This document shows, one piece after another, positions 1 through 8,300 of a stretch of DNA of 64,000 nucleotides; within the stretch, counting starts at the first letter, position 1; each line of letters begins with the position of its first letter. This DNA is from Methanoregula formicica SMSP. Its GTDB lineage: Archaea > Halobacteriota > Methanomicrobia > Methanomicrobiales > Methanospirillaceae. Location of the stretch: assembly GCF_000327485.1 (NCBI RefSeq), contig NC_019943.1, positions 1,116,001 to 1,180,000 on the forward strand. The letters are read 5' to 3'. Under the pieces are notes generated by a model that worked only from the letters and a program-made list of their open reading frames with translations, was not told the DNA's origin and ran no database searches. Position numbers and translations under genes: made by a program.

Positions 1-630
1 GCATCCCCTGTCTTCGAGCCGGTCCCCGACCTGATCTACGAGCGGCTGGAGGGAAAGGCGATCGGCGCTGAACATACGGAACGGCTCATCGCGCTTGCGG
101 AGAAGGCGGATGTGGTTGTCTGCGGGAACGGCCTCGGCATGGAGAGCCATAAGGTCGTGACTGCCATCGCCCCGCACTGCAGAAAGGCTGTCTTCGACGC
201 CGATGCCCTCCGGCTTCCCCTGCCCGTTGCCGCAGGGGAGACGATCTATACTCCCCATGCCGGCGAGTTTGCGAGAATCACCGATAAGTCCCTGCCGGAG
301 GATACCCGGGGCCGGGCACGGGCACTCAGGAGTTCGGGGCTGCCGGGCACCGTTATCCTCAAGGGGCACATCGACATAATTTCCGACGGGAACCAGGTCC
401 GGTTCAACCGGACGGGTGACCCCGCGATGACGGTCGGGGGCACGGGCGACGTACTGGCCGGGATCGCCGGAGCCCTCCTCTGCCGGCTCCCCGCGTTCGA
501 TGCAGCCTGTATCGCCGCATACGTGAGCGGGAAGGCCGGGGAAGCGGTGGTTGCCGAGCGGGGCGGGGGTATCCTCCCCTCGGACCTAGTGGACAAGATC
601 CCGTCAATACTTTTCAGGAAAGGTGCATGA
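1..630 (+). CDS. nnrD: ADP-dependent NAD(P)H-hydrate dehydratase, 3' part
   Basis: The frame is open from base 1, so the gene begins before the window; about 209 C-terminal residues are present. It repairs hydrated NADH/NADPH by dehydration coupled to ADP hydrolysis, in the cytoplasm. The ribokinase-like fold is recognisable from VVVCGNGLG, VFDADAL, TPHAGEF, an ILKG strand, and the nucleotide/catalytic loop GGTGDVLAG near the C-terminus. In many archaea this domain is fused to an N-terminal epimerase (NnrE); that part would lie outside the window. The stop overlaps the start of moaC by ATGA, so the two are probably translated from one mRNA. Confidence 0.9.
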   Translation, partial: ASPVFEPVPDLIYERLEGKAIGAEHTERLIALAEKADVVVCGNGLGMESHKVVTAIAPHCRKAVFDADALRLPLPVAAGETIYTPHAGEFARITDKSLPEDTRGRARALRSSGLPGTVILKGHIDIISDGNQVRFNRTGDPAMTVGGTGDVLAGIAGALLCRLPAFDAACIAAYVSGKAGEAVVAERGGGILPSDLVDKIPSILFRKGA

Positions 631-1097
631 TGCCGAAATTCACGCATATCGAGAACGACAGGGCAAAGATGGTGGATATCAGCGGCAAGGGCGAGGTTGT
701 CCGTGAGGCTACTGCAGCGGGAAAGATCTTCCTCCGGCCGGAAACCCTGAAGGCCATACGGGAGGGGACGGTCATGAAGGGCAACGTGCTTGCTACTGCC
801 CGGGTCGCGGCTACCCTCGCGGTCAAGAACACGGCATCCATCATCCCCATGTGCCACCCCATACCCATCAGCTCGATCTCGGTTGATTTCACGGATTGCG
901 AGGGGTATATCGAAGCGGTTGTTGTCGTGAAGATGACGGGCCGGACCGGCGTGGAGATGGAGGCGCTGACGGGGGTATCTGTCGCTCTGCTGACCGTGTG
1001 GGACATGGTGAAGTCAGCGGAGAAGGATGCTGCCGGACAGTACCCAGTTACTGCTATTACCGATATCCGTGTGGTGGAGAAGAAGAAGGGGAAGTAG
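627..1097 (+). CDS. moaC: MoaC, cyclic pyranopterin monophosphate synthase
   Basis: Converts the MoaA product (3',8-cyclo-GTP) to cyclic pyranopterin monophosphate in molybdopterin biosynthesis, needed in a methanogen for Mo/W formylmethanofuran and formate dehydrogenases. The 156-residue length is normal for the family. The signature segments are MKGNVLATARVAA, the loop MCHPIPIS (about residues 74-81) and GVEMEALTGVS followed by TVWDMVKS. The start is the ATG overlapping the nnrD stop; AGGAAAGG lies just upstream as ribosome binding site. A second ATG follows directly, so the start is uncertain by one codon. Confidence 0.95.
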   Translation: MMPKFTHIENDRAKMVDISGKGEVVREATAAGKIFLRPETLKAIREGTVMKGNVLATARVAATLAVKNTASIIPMCHPIPISSISVDFTDCEGYIEAVVVVKMTGRTGVEMEALTGVSVALLTVWDMVKSAEKDAAGQYPVTAITDIRVVEKKKGK

Positions 1098-1201
1098 CAG
1101 TTATTTGGATTCTTCCAATTGACGAACAAAAGAATCATGATGTAAAGGCACAGGTATATTTTTTATGGGACAAATGGTATAATCAGACTAAAAGGGAGAA
1201 T

Positions 1202-1483
1202 ATGGCCATGACAAAGAACAGCACTCCTCTTACCGAGAAAGTACTCGTTTCGATGGATACCAAACAGGCCCTGATGTCCATCAGAGAGCCCGGGGAACGT
1301 TACGGGGATGTGATCGGACGGGTACTCCAGGAACGGAAGCGTCACGATTTCATTGCACACCTAGACCGGATTGCGAAAGAAGAAGATTTCGTCCCGCTCG
1401 ACAGCGATCCTGAATACGCAGCCCTGAAAAAAGAGATGCACCGTGAAAGTAAACATCGACAGACGAGCGCTGCAGTACGTTAA
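1202..1483 (+). CDS. Antitoxin-like protein of a type II toxin-antitoxin pair
   Basis: A 93-residue acidic/basic protein whose first half (TPLTEKVLVSMDTKQALMS, then ERYGDVIGRVLQERKR) resembles small archaeal antitoxins of the DUF7557/VapB type: a ribbon-like DNA-binding N-terminus followed by a helix. The C-terminal part (EEDFVPLDSDPEY...) would wrap the toxin. GGGAG at about 1194-1198 serves as ribosome binding site for the ATG at 1202 or the one at 1208. The 3' end overlaps the following RelE/ParE-like gene by 41 bases, which is typical of coupled toxin-antitoxin genes. The family is assigned by pattern; pairing with the toxin is inference from position. Confidence 0.7.
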   Translation: MAMTKNSTPLTEKVLVSMDTKQALMSIREPGERYGDVIGRVLQERKRHDFIAHLDRIAKEEDFVPLDSDPEYAALKKEMHRESKHRQTSAAVR

Positions 1484-1709
1484 CGATCTGCCGGAGAAGG
1501 ATCGCAGGATCGTCAAGCAGCATCTGCTGAAACTGGAAGACCCCTATACAGCCCCGGATGTGGAGCTGCTGCAGAATGGTCACTGCCGGATGCATATCGC
1601 TCATAGCTATACTGCGTTTTTCGATGTTATGCCCGGTGGTATCGTCAACATTCTTGAAGTGATGACGATTGAGGAAGCGCATAAGCGGTATAAACGGTTC
1701 GGGAAGTAA
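1443..1709 (+). CDS. RelE/ParE-superfamily toxin
   Basis: An 88-residue protein with the compact RelE/ParE layout: N-terminal basic strand (MKVNIDRRALQYV), the NDLPEKDRRIVKQHLLKLEDP helical segment, a central turn with GHCRMHIAHSYTAFF (equivalent to the RVR.G.YRV strand of RelE) and a C-terminal ILEVMTIEEAHKRY strand/helix. Members cleave mRNA at the ribosome or poison gyrase; which applies here cannot be read from sequence. It starts inside the upstream antitoxin-like gene, so the antitoxin is made first. No promoter of its own is visible. Confidence 0.75.
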   Translation: MKVNIDRRALQYVNDLPEKDRRIVKQHLLKLEDPYTAPDVELLQNGHCRMHIAHSYTAFFDVMPGGIVNILEVMTIEEAHKRYKRFGK

Positions 1710-2261
1710 CCCTGACGGGCATGGTTATTCTCTCTCTTTTTCAACGCAATCACGTTTCCCGGCAATCGTAACGCTCCCGGGGAGTCTGCTGTTCCCAAAG
1801 GAAAGAGCAGGCTGGAGAAGAACCAAATAGCTCTTCGACGTTTCAGCCCCCCGCCGCCTTTGCATCCCCCTCTGCGATGCTCTACGCGCAAAACGCCTCG
1901 TCGGGTTTCGCGCTGGCCATTACCTGTTCTCATGATTTGATTGGCAATTGGGCTGCCGCGGGGGCATTCCGTTGGGGAATCAGTCGTCGCATCAGCGAAG
2001 AGCGCCTTACGGCACTCTTCTTGTGTTCCTTCGTAACACAGCGATGACTGGTTCGGGAATGTCGATAGTCATCAGACTTGAGACAGGAGAAGGCCTACGG
2101 TCTTCGAACGAACCATCGGGTTCCTCGAAGCGGTGGCAGGCATCGTAACTTTCGAGAATGATATGCATATCAATATAATTTCAAAAACTATTTAGCGATC
2201 TGTACCAATTTTCTCTCTCATGCATTCAGATCCAATCCGGTTTTGCTGGGAGAGGATATCC
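1710..2261. repeat. Intergenic stretch with diverged copy of the twin-hairpin element
   Basis: No convincing gene. Bases 1997-2020 can pair as GAAGAGCGCC with a complementary arm ending CTCTTC (one mismatch, loop of four), followed at 2022-2040 by TGTGTT/AACACA. A larger hairpin at 2103-2131 has outer arms CTTCGA/TCGAAG and inner arms GAACC/GGTTC. This is the same layout (GAAG...CTTC stem followed by a second stem) seen near 8.5, 25.8, 31.3, 32.3 and 38.7 kb. The sequence from 1730 to 1990 shows nothing recognisable. Confidence 0.45.
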
Positions 2262-2822
2262 GTGCACTCAGTAATTTCCTTGTTGATTATTCTCGTGGCT
2301 ATGCTGTTTATTGCGGGATGCACTACGGCGCCCGTTTCAGAAAATCAGACCATGATTACCACCGCAACTACTGTTATTACTCCATCACCCGTTGTTACAT
2401 CGACGCCGCAGTCCAAGGTATTTTACACAGCAACGATTGCACAACAAAATAGCAGTCACCCGGAACGAATCAGAATGGACTCGGATGTCTACAATAAGGG
2501 AGAGATTATTGAATTTTATCTGGTGAATGAAGGACCGGATGCGATTACCTGTATCGGTGAACTTACAGAATGCCGGATATTTTTCTGGAAGAATGAGAGT
2601 AACTGGGAAGAACTGCCACGACCTGTCGGAGCTTATTATCCCCCTGCCACCTATCAGCTCTGTAGTGTCTCCAACCGGGGACCATCATACCTGGGGGCCG
2701 GCCAGAGAACACCGGTGTTCCACCTTATAACCACGAAGTGGGTGCCGGGGAGATATAAAATCCAGTCGGATTGCCTGAACGCATCCCGAGAATTTATCCT
2801 GCGGAATACTACAACAATCTAA
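2262..2822 (+). CDS. Secreted lipoprotein of unknown function
   Basis: About 186 residues. The N-terminus is a hydrophobic signal (SLLIILVAMLFIAGC) ending in a lipobox-like GC, so the mature protein is probably lipid-anchored outside the membrane. A Thr/Pro-rich linker follows, then a beta-rich domain with four cysteines (CIGELTEC, YQLC, SDC) that may form disulfides. The domain, with FYLVNEGPDAI, looks like an immunoglobulin-like fold of the kind often found in archaeal surface proteins. The start chosen is GTG at 2262 because GGGAGAGG lies seven bases upstream; the in-frame ATG at 2220 has no ribosome binding site. Function unknown. Confidence 0.65.
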   Translation: MHSVISLLIILVAMLFIAGCTTAPVSENQTMITTATTVITPSPVVTSTPQSKVFYTATIAQQNSSHPERIRMDSDVYNKGEIIEFYLVNEGPDAITCIGELTECRIFFWKNESNWEELPRPVGAYYPPATYQLCSVSNRGPSYLGAGQRTPVFHLITTKWVPGRYKIQSDCLNASREFILRNTTTI

Positions 2823-3006
2823 ATCCATTTTGTGGCAGACATGGCTTTCTCTGAGGAACTAATTCCTGTTTTAGGAATGAGTCCGGTTGAGTGTGCCCCC
2901 GCCCCCCTCCTTTATTACCCCCTCCGTCCTATGTATACAGGCATACGGGATCCGTCCCTTGCACAAGGAATGTAGCCCTCTTTGGGCCGAACCTTAGGTG
3001 ATTACC

Positions 3007-3597
3007 ATGGTAAAGTCAATGTACGCGTTCGTCAGGGACGCATGGAAGAGACCTGACAAGTCAGAGGTATCCGAACTCCTCTGGAACCGCATGCAGGCAT
3101 GGCGCCGCGAGGGTGCTGTTGTCCGCATCGAGCGCCCGACCCGTATCGACCGGGCCCGCGCCCTCGGCTACAAGGCCAAGCAGGGCATCGCAGTCGCCCG
3201 CGTGCAGGTCCGACGCGGTGGCCGCCGGGCATCCCGGTACGTCCGCGCACGCCGCTCCGCACGGATGGGCAAGAACCGGCTCACTGCCGGCAAGAGCATC
3301 CAGCGCATTGCTGAAGAACGCGCGTCCCGGAAGTTCCCGAACATGGAAGTCCTCAACTCCTACTGGGTAGGGCAGGACGGGAAGCGGAAATATTACGAGG
3401 TCATTCTTGTTGATGGCCACCACCCGGCTATTCTGGCGGACAAGCGCCTTGCATGGGTTGCAGACCCCGTCCACCGCGGCCGTGCCGAGCGCGGCAAGAC
3501 ATTTGCCGGTCGGAAGGGCCGTGGCATGAGGACCCGTGGCAAGGGTACCGAGAAGACCCGCCCGAGCATCCGGTCCCACGCGAACCGGGGCAAGTAA
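3007..3597 (+). CDS. rpl15e: Ribosomal protein L15e
   Basis: Large-subunit ribosomal protein (eL15), 196 residues, very basic. Recognisable by [16 protein letters not shown] at the N-terminus, [16 protein letters not shown] in the middle, [20 protein letters not shown] and the Arg/Gly-rich tail. The ATG at 3007 follows AGGTGA with a five-base spacer; a GTG three codons upstream is in frame but would place the start inside the ribosome binding site. First gene of the translation/RNA-processing cluster; a T-run follows the stop, so it may be a separate transcript from rnp3. Confidence 0.97.
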   Translation: MVKSMYAFVRDAWKRPDKSEVSELLWNRMQAWRREGAVVRIERPTRIDRARALGYKAKQGIAVARVQVRRGGRRASRYVRARRSARMGKNRLTAGKSIQRIAEERASRKFPNMEVLNSYWVGQDGKRKYYEVILVDGHHPAILADKRLAWVADPVHRGRAERGKTFAGRKGRGMRTRGKGTEKTRPSIRSHANRGK

Positions 3598-3613
3598 CCT
3601 TCTTCTTTTTTTA
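3598..3613 (+). terminator. T-run terminator after rpl15e
   Basis: Immediately after the L15e stop the coding strand reads TCTTCTTTTTTT. Archaeal transcription commonly ends at such T-runs without a hairpin. It lies only about 20 bases before the rnp3 start, so termination may be partial. Confidence 0.4.
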
Positions 3614-3629
3614 GCACAACGTTATTCTC

Positions 3630-4271
3630 ATGAAGATCACCGATGCGGCAGTCTGCCCGTACCCGGACGGGGATTCATCGGTGCGCAGGCTTGCGCTGGA
3701 AGCGGAAGCGCTGGGGTTCGACAGCTTTGTTGCTGCTGATACGCCCTCTGCGACCTTTGGCGGCGTTGAGGTCCGACGCGGCCTGTTCATCCAGAATGCC
3801 GGCATGAAGGATGTCATCTCCCAGGTGAAACGGGTGAATGATTCCGGTGCGGTCGTGTCGGTGAGAGCAGGGGATGCCGGGTTTAACCGGGGCGTTGTAG
3901 GGTTGCGGGGGGTGCACATCCTCCGCGGCGTCCATGCAGCCGACAAAAACGCCTTCGACCACGTGACCGCAAAGATGGCGGCCGACAACTGCGTTGCCGT
4001 GGATATCGATCTCTCGTGTCTCATCTTGGCACGGGGGATTGCGCGCCAGAAGGCTATCCAGCGCTACCGCGACGTAATGGTGCTCGAACAGCGTTTTGAG
4101 TTCCCTCTCACGCTCTCGACCTATGCCCGCTCGGTGCTGGACCTGCGAGCGGTCAGGGAGGTAAGCGGCCTCTGCACGCTTTTTGGCATGGACCTTCCGG
4201 ATGTCGAGAAAGCGCTTGCCGGGGTCGGTGCGGTCACTGCCCCGCCGGAACCTGCCGTGAAGGTGGTCTAG
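3630..4271 (+). CDS. rnp3: RNase P protein component 3 (Rpp30 homolog)
   Basis: Protein subunit of archaeal ribonuclease P, which trims tRNA 5' leaders. At 213 residues it has the TIM-barrel-like Rpp30 layout: N-terminal DAAVCPYPDGDSSV, the strand/loop GFDSFVAAD, RGLFIQNAG, the region around residues 75-125 with VRAGDAGFNRGVV, and VAVDIDLSCLILARG. It pairs with Pop5 (Rnp2), encoded by the next gene with no gap (stop TAG at 4269-4271, ATG at 4272), consistent with the known Pop5-Rpp30 subcomplex. Confidence 0.93.
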   Translation: MKITDAAVCPYPDGDSSVRRLALEAEALGFDSFVAADTPSATFGGVEVRRGLFIQNAGMKDVISQVKRVNDSGAVVSVRAGDAGFNRGVVGLRGVHILRGVHAADKNAFDHVTAKMAADNCVAVDIDLSCLILARGIARQKAIQRYRDVMVLEQRFEFPLTLSTYARSVLDLRAVREVSGLCTLFGMDLPDVEKALAGVGAVTAPPEPAVKVV

Positions 4272-4763
4272 ATGGCAGTCCGCCCTCCCACGCTCCGCGA
4301 CAAACGGCGGTATCTCCTAGTCCGTGTTGATCCTTCGGGAACTCCCGTTGACCAGAAGGAGCTCTATTACGCGGTATCGGATGCGGTCTCCTCGCTCTGG
4401 GGCGACGCTGTTGCCGGGGTAATCGTCCAGGCCGTCGTCTGTGCCGAAGGCGATTACGTGGTCATCCGGTGCCGGCGGGGGACCGAACGTGAACTTGCAA
4501 TTGCCCTCTCCACGGTCACCCGGCTCCGCGACATGAAGATTGCCCTGCGGATCATTTCTGCATCGGGCACCATCGAGAGCCTGCGGGACCGGATGAAACC
4601 GCTTTCCCCTTCCTCTTCAACGGATTCACCGACGGAATACCGGTTTGGCGGCAGGGAATACGTTGCCGTTCACTGTGACGGTCAGAAGGTTGATGTGATT
4701 GAAAAGGGATTTAAAAATACAAGCCGATTGTTTCTGACAACAGAAGATACGGAGACTGAATAA
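4272..4763 (+). CDS. rnp2: RNase P protein component 2 (Pop5 homolog)
   Basis: RNase P subunit that partners Rpp30 and activates the catalytic domain of the RNA. 163 residues. The Pop5 ferredoxin-like fold is visible from [17 protein letters not shown] at the N-terminus, the helix [16 protein letters not shown], the strand [18 protein letters not shown] and a second [15 protein letters not shown] segment. The final 50 residues are low-complexity and longer than the minimal family member. The stop overlaps the psmA start (TAATG), so the two are translationally linked. Confidence 0.92.
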   Translation: MAVRPPTLRDKRRYLLVRVDPSGTPVDQKELYYAVSDAVSSLWGDAVAGVIVQAVVCAEGDYVVIRCRRGTERELAIALSTVTRLRDMKIALRIISASGTIESLRDRMKPLSPSSSTDSPTEYRFGGREYVAVHCDGQKVDVIEKGFKNTSRLFLTTEDTETE

Positions 4764-5485
4764 TGCAACCACAATACCAGATGGGATATGACCGGGCCAT
4801 CACCGTCTTTTCACCTGACGGCCGGCTCTACCAGGTGGAGTATGCCCGCGAGGCCGTGAAGCGCGGGACTACTGCCGTAGGGATCAAGGCAAAGGACGGG
4901 GTCGTCCTGATTGTCGACAAGCGCGTCAGCTCCAAGCTGCTCGAGGCCTCGTCCATCGAGAAGATCTTCAAGATCGACGAGCACATCGGGGTCGCATCGA
5001 GTGGTCTTGTCGGGGATGCGCGTGCGCTCGTTGACCGGGCACGCGTGGAGTGCCAGATCAACCGCGTCTCGTACGACGAACCGATTGAGGTTGAGGCCCT
5101 GTCCAAGAAGCTCTGCGACCATATGCAGAACCTTACCCAGTACGGCGGCATCCGCCCCTACGGCACAGCGCTCCTCATTGCCGGCGTCAGCGACGGCGAC
5201 TGCCGGCTCTTCGAGACCGACCCGTCCGGCACGCTCCTTGAGTACAAGGCAACGGGCATCGGCATCGGCCGCCCGGCCGCGATGAAGGTCTTCGAGGAAG
5301 AGTACAACCCCGAGGCCGAGATCAAGGATGCGATCCTCCTTGGCCTCAAGGCGCTCCACTCGGCTACCGAGGGCAAGTTCGATGTCGACACGGTCGAGAT
5401 CGGAGTCATCGGCAAGGAGAACCCGGCGTTCCGAAAGATGAGCCGGGAAGAAGTGGCCTCGTTTGTGGAACAGTTCAAGCCGTGA
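4763..5485 (+). CDS. psmA: Proteasome alpha subunit
   Basis: Forms the outer seven-membered rings of the 20S proteasome, gating access for the PAN/Cdc48 unfoldases. 240 residues, normal length. The alpha-type N-terminal helix signature is present ([20 protein letters not shown], residues 9-28), followed by the Ntn-hydrolase fold with GVVLIVDKR and [19 protein letters not shown]. As expected for an alpha subunit, there is no processed N-terminal threonine. It sits between RNase P and SBDS genes, the order known from the archaeal exosome/proteasome superoperon. Confidence 0.97.
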   Translation: MQPQYQMGYDRAITVFSPDGRLYQVEYAREAVKRGTTAVGIKAKDGVVLIVDKRVSSKLLEASSIEKIFKIDEHIGVASSGLVGDARALVDRARVECQINRVSYDEPIEVEALSKKLCDHMQNLTQYGGIRPYGTALLIAGVSDGDCRLFETDPSGTLLEYKATGIGIGRPAAMKVFEEEYNPEAEIKDAILLGLKALHSATEGKFDVDTVEIGVIGKENPAFRKMSREEVASFVEQFKP

Positions 5486-5489
5486 TCGT

Positions 5490-6194
5490 ATGATTCCGCT
5501 CGACCACGCCGTGGTGGCGCGCCTCGAAAGCCATGGGGAGCGCTTCGAGATCCTCGTGGACCCTCACAAGGCCGCGCTGGTAAGGCAGGGGCAGCCCGTG
5601 GAGATCGAGGATGTCGTAGCCGCGCTCAATGTCTTTGGCAATTCCTCAAAGGCCACCCGCGCTTCGGATGAATCGCTCATGAAGGTCTTCCAGACCACGG
5701 ACTTCGATACGGTTGCGCGGAAGATCATCATCAAGGGCGAGATCCACCTGACTGCCGACCAGCGCAAGCAGATGGTCGAGGAGAAACGCCGGCAGGTCAT
5801 CACCTTCATTGCACGGAACGCAGTGAACCCCCAGGACGGTCACCCCCATCCTCCTGCGCGGATTGAGCGTGCAATGGAAGAGGCCCGGGTCAACATCGAC
5901 CCGTTTAAGCATGTTGACGAACAGGTGAAGGAGACGGTGAAAGCTCTCCGTCCGCTCCTTCCCATACGGTTTGAGGAACTCCGTCTTGCGATCAAGATCC
6001 CGCCGGATTATGCAGCGCGTTCGTACGGCGACATTGCTGCGGCAGCTACTATGGAGAAGGACGAGTGGTTAAAGGACGGCTCGTGGGTCTGCGTAGTGCG
6101 CATCCCGGCAGGGATCCAGAGCGAGTTCTACGACCTTATCAACAAGCTCTCCAAGGGCGAGGGACAGGTCAAGATCCTCAATCAAGTATATTAG
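5490..6194 (+). CDS. Ribosome assembly factor SBDS
   Basis: Ortholog of the Shwachman-Bodian-Diamond protein, which helps release the anti-association factor from the nascent 60S/50S subunit. About 234 residues with the three SBDS domains: N-terminal FYSH domain (KAALVRQGQPVEIEDVV and VFQTTDFDTVARKIIIKG), a middle three-helix bundle (ADQRKQMVEEKRRQVITFIA; HPHPPARIERAMEEA) and a C-terminal ferredoxin-like domain (ELRLAIKIPPDYAARSYG). The ATG at 5490 lies four bases after the psmA stop. In many archaea rrp4-rrp41-rrp42 follow here; in this window L37Ae follows instead. Confidence 0.95.
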   Translation: MIPLDHAVVARLESHGERFEILVDPHKAALVRQGQPVEIEDVVAALNVFGNSSKATRASDESLMKVFQTTDFDTVARKIIIKGEIHLTADQRKQMVEEKRRQVITFIARNAVNPQDGHPHPPARIERAMEEARVNIDPFKHVDEQVKETVKALRPLLPIRFEELRLAIKIPPDYAARSYGDIAAAATMEKDEWLKDGSWVCVVRIPAGIQSEFYDLINKLSKGEGQVKILNQVY

Positions 6195-6237
6195 CACAGA
6201 CGTCAAATAAAAAAAGACAGATTGGTGGGTATCCATT

Positions 6238-6534
6238 ATGGCAAGTTCAACAACTCACAAGGCAAAGGGAAAAGTGACCGGCAGCGCCGGGCGGTTCGGT
6301 TGCCGGTATGGCAGATTCGTACGGAAGCGGGTAACCGATATCGAGAAGATCTCGCGCGCGCTCCACACCTGCCCCAAGTGTGACATGCAGTCTGTCAGCC
6401 GTGTCGGGACGGGCATCTGGGAATGCCGCAAGTGCGGGTACAAGTTCGCGGGTGGCACATACCAGCCTGTGACCCCGACCATGAAGGTTGCCCAGCGTGC
6501 GATCGACCGCACGGTTGAAGAGATCAGGAAATAA
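6238..6534 (+). CDS. rpl37ae: Ribosomal protein L37Ae
   Basis: Zinc-ribbon protein of the large subunit (eL43), 98 residues. The N-terminus [15 protein letters not shown] is typical, and a zinc ribbon is visible as HTCPKC (about residues 42-47) and WECRKC (about 61-66). It is 43 bases downstream of the SBDS stop and 13 bases upstream of rpoP, so it belongs to the same gene cluster. Confidence 0.96.
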   Translation: MASSTTHKAKGKVTGSAGRFGCRYGRFVRKRVTDIEKISRALHTCPKCDMQSVSRVGTGIWECRKCGYKFAGGTYQPVTPTMKVAQRAIDRTVEEIRK

Positions 6535-6547
6535 CGGTAATACTGTT

Positions 6548-6682
6548 ATGGCAAGTACCTACAAGTGTGCACGGTGCAAACAGAAAGTCGAGATCGACGT
6601 GAATGTCCGGTGCCCCTACTGCGGCCACCGGATCCTGTTCAAGGAACGGGGCGCGGCGATCAAAGAACTGAAAGCCCGGTAA
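6548..6682 (+). CDS. rpoP: RNA polymerase subunit P (Rpo12)
   Basis: 44-residue zinc-binding subunit of archaeal RNA polymerase, homolog of eukaryotic Rpb12. The zinc site is [10 protein letters not shown] and [13 protein letters not shown], giving the C-x2-C...C-x2-C pattern; the C-terminal basic [13 protein letters not shown] is conserved. The ATG at 6548 begins MASTYKC; longer in-frame starts upstream would run into rpl37ae. The close spacing to rpl37ae suggests cotranscription, and a hairpin with T-run follows. Confidence 0.95.
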   Translation: MASTYKCARCKQKVEIDVNVRCPYCGHRILFKERGAAIKELKAR

Positions 6683-6687
6683 GCACC

Positions 6688-6723
6688 GTCCCGTAAGCCC
6701 GGGACATATCCATACCTTTTTTT
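6688..6723 (+). terminator. Hairpin plus T-run after rpoP
   Basis: GTCCCG (6688-6693) can pair with CGGGAC (6700-6705) around a six-base loop, followed by a run of T at 6717-6723. It separates rpoP from pcc1 and could attenuate transcription between them. Confidence 0.45.
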
Positions 6724-6748
6724 CTGAATATCCCGGAGAGGGTATCCC

Positions 6749-7033
6749 ATGCCGCACCATGAAGCAGTCTTCCGGTTCACCACAGAACATGCTGCAAGTA
6801 TCTACCGTTCGTTGCTGCCGGAACTGGAAGACGAGGTGAACCCCCGTTCGTCGGTCTCCTGCCGGCTTGAAGGCAGCGACACCCTCGTCCTTACGGTGAC
6901 CGCGCAGGACACATCCTCGCTCCGCGCAGCGCTGAACATGTACCTGCGGCTTGTCACGGTGGCCGATGAGGTTACCGGCATTGTAAAAAATCAGGAGCCG
7001 CGTGACAGCAACGCCCCTGTGTCAAAGGAATAA
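6749..7033 (+). CDS. pcc1: KEOPS complex subunit Pcc1
   Basis: Dimerisation subunit of the KEOPS complex, which makes N6-threonylcarbamoyladenosine at position 37 of ANN-decoding tRNAs. 94 residues, normal length. The fold is a small alpha/beta protein: FRFTTEHAASIYRSLLPE, SCRLEGSDTLVLTVTAQDTS, then a long helix LRAALNMYLRLVTVADEV. Pcc1 next to pfdB and rpoP is a conserved archaeal arrangement. GGAGAGGG upstream of the ATG is the ribosome binding site. Confidence 0.92.
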   Translation: MPHHEAVFRFTTEHAASIYRSLLPELEDEVNPRSSVSCRLEGSDTLVLTVTAQDTSSLRAALNMYLRLVTVADEVTGIVKNQEPRDSNAPVSKE

Positions 7034-7076
7034 TGCTTTTTATCACCGGCGCCGATATACTCTGCAGGATTTTTCT

Positions 7077-7439
7077 ATGAACAATATCTCACCCAAGGTC
7101 CAGAACCAGCTGGCCATGCTCCAGCAGGTCCAGCAGCAGCTGCAGACGATTCTCCAGCAGAAGGCACAGTTCGAGATGGCTGTCCGCGAGGCAAAGCGTG
7201 CGCAGGAAGAGATCGCGGACTCGCCCGAGGACGCTGTCATGTACATGAGCGTTGGCACGGTCATGATGCAGAAGAAGAAGGATGTCGTGAACACGAAGCT
7301 TGCCGAGAAGGTCGAGACCCTCGAGCTCCGCATCAGGTCCTTAGAGAAGCAGGAGAAGATGCTCCAGGGCAAGTTCGAGCAGCTCCAGGCCCAGATCAAG
7401 GCAGCCATCGAGGGGAAGGGCGCCCCGACGGCTGCGTAA
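7077..7439 (+). CDS. pfdB: Prefoldin beta subunit
   Basis: Beta subunit of the hexameric prefoldin chaperone that passes unfolded proteins to the thermosome. 120 residues with the typical layout: a long N-terminal coiled coil very rich in Gln (QLAMLQQVQQQLQTILQQK), the short beta hairpin VMYMSVGTVMMQKKK, and a C-terminal coiled coil. Start at ATG 7077, shortly after GCAGGAT. Last gene of the cluster; a T-run follows. Confidence 0.95.
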   Translation: MNNISPKVQNQLAMLQQVQQQLQTILQQKAQFEMAVREAKRAQEEIADSPEDAVMYMSVGTVMMQKKKDVVNTKLAEKVETLELRIRSLEKQEKMLQGKFEQLQAQIKAAIEGKGAPTAA

Positions 7440-7451
7440 ATCTTTTTTTTC
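7440..7451 (+). terminator. T-run terminator after pfdB
   Basis: TCTTTTTTTTCTC directly follows the stop codon, at the end of the translation cluster and before a convergent gene. Confidence 0.5.
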
Positions 7452-7484
7452 TCACTTCCCGAGACTCTCCTCTAATTATCAGCA

Positions 7485-8300
7485 TTACAGACAAGAGTCG
7501 AATTGCATGACCTCTCCGGTCATGGCATCGATATAGACTGCGCCTCCGCGGTGATCTTCAAACCCGAAACGGAGATCCATATACCGAAACACCACCTGTA
7601 CTATCCAGACTACACGGTTATTGTCGCCCGGCATTACGGTCAGTAGTGCCGACGTTTCAGTACTGCTGATGTTGCTGACTTTTGTAGTCTCGATCACGTA
7701 CCTGGTGGCTGTATCAATCGCCTGGCCTTTCGAAATACGGGCCGGTTCCAACCTTGGTGCGGTCTTGTCCCGGGCATGATAAGACCTGACACTCCCGTCC
7801 GTGTTGAGAGAAACATGGACCAGGTTGCCGGTATTAATATTCTGGTCTTGTTCATTCCAGGTATAGGAATACTCGGTTGCTGCATCACCATGGTCCAGCG
7901 CCTGCGATTCTGTCAGCACCATATTCCGGGAATTGAAGTTACTATAGTGGAGTTGTGCAAATATTCTCGCAGATTTTTTTGCCTGTTCCAGGCTGAGGGG
8001 GCCTTGAATTTTCTTCGGGACCTGAACAAACTGGGCCCCGGTTACCATTCCAGTATCCGGATCAACGATAAAACGATCGTCATTCACCCGGTATGAATCA
8101 TACGGTTCGCCCGCAACATTCACCATTCTCTCTTCAAAGACCACGACTGCTTCCGAATCCCCGATGAACAGGCGGATCGATTCCATCGGGTCAACTGGTT
8201 TGGCTTCTGCAACCGGTCCGGGGCCTGTCACATATAAAAGACCTCCTGTGATCGCAACGACCGCTGCAATTCCCAGTATAAGATAGATGAGTTTTTTCAT
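7485..8300 (-). CDS. Membrane-anchored PepSY/YcdB-like extracytoplasmic protein
   Basis: 271 residues. An N-terminal hydrophobic segment (LIYLILGIAAVVAITGGLLYV) acts as signal or anchor; the rest is outside the membrane. Two similar halves each have helix-strand features of PepSY/YcdB-type domains: LSLEQAKKSARIFAQLHY in the first and ISKGQAIDTATRYVIETT in the second, and the last strand AVYIDAMTGEVMQFDSCL is the classic end of a PepSY repeat. Such domains are often peptidase inhibitors or propeptides; no catalytic residues are visible. Role here unknown. It converges on pfdB. Confidence 0.6.
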   Translation of the reverse strand: MKKLIYLILGIAAVVAITGGLLYVTGPGPVAEAKPVDPMESIRLFIGDSEAVVVFEERMVNVAGEPYDSYRVNDDRFIVDPDTGMVTGAQFVQVPKKIQGPLSLEQAKKSARIFAQLHYSNFNSRNMVLTESQALDHGDAATEYSYTWNEQDQNINTGNLVHVSLNTDGSVRSYHARDKTAPRLEPARISKGQAIDTATRYVIETTKVSNISSTETSALLTVMPGDNNRVVWIVQVVFRYMDLRFGFEDHRGGAVYIDAMTGEVMQFDSCL

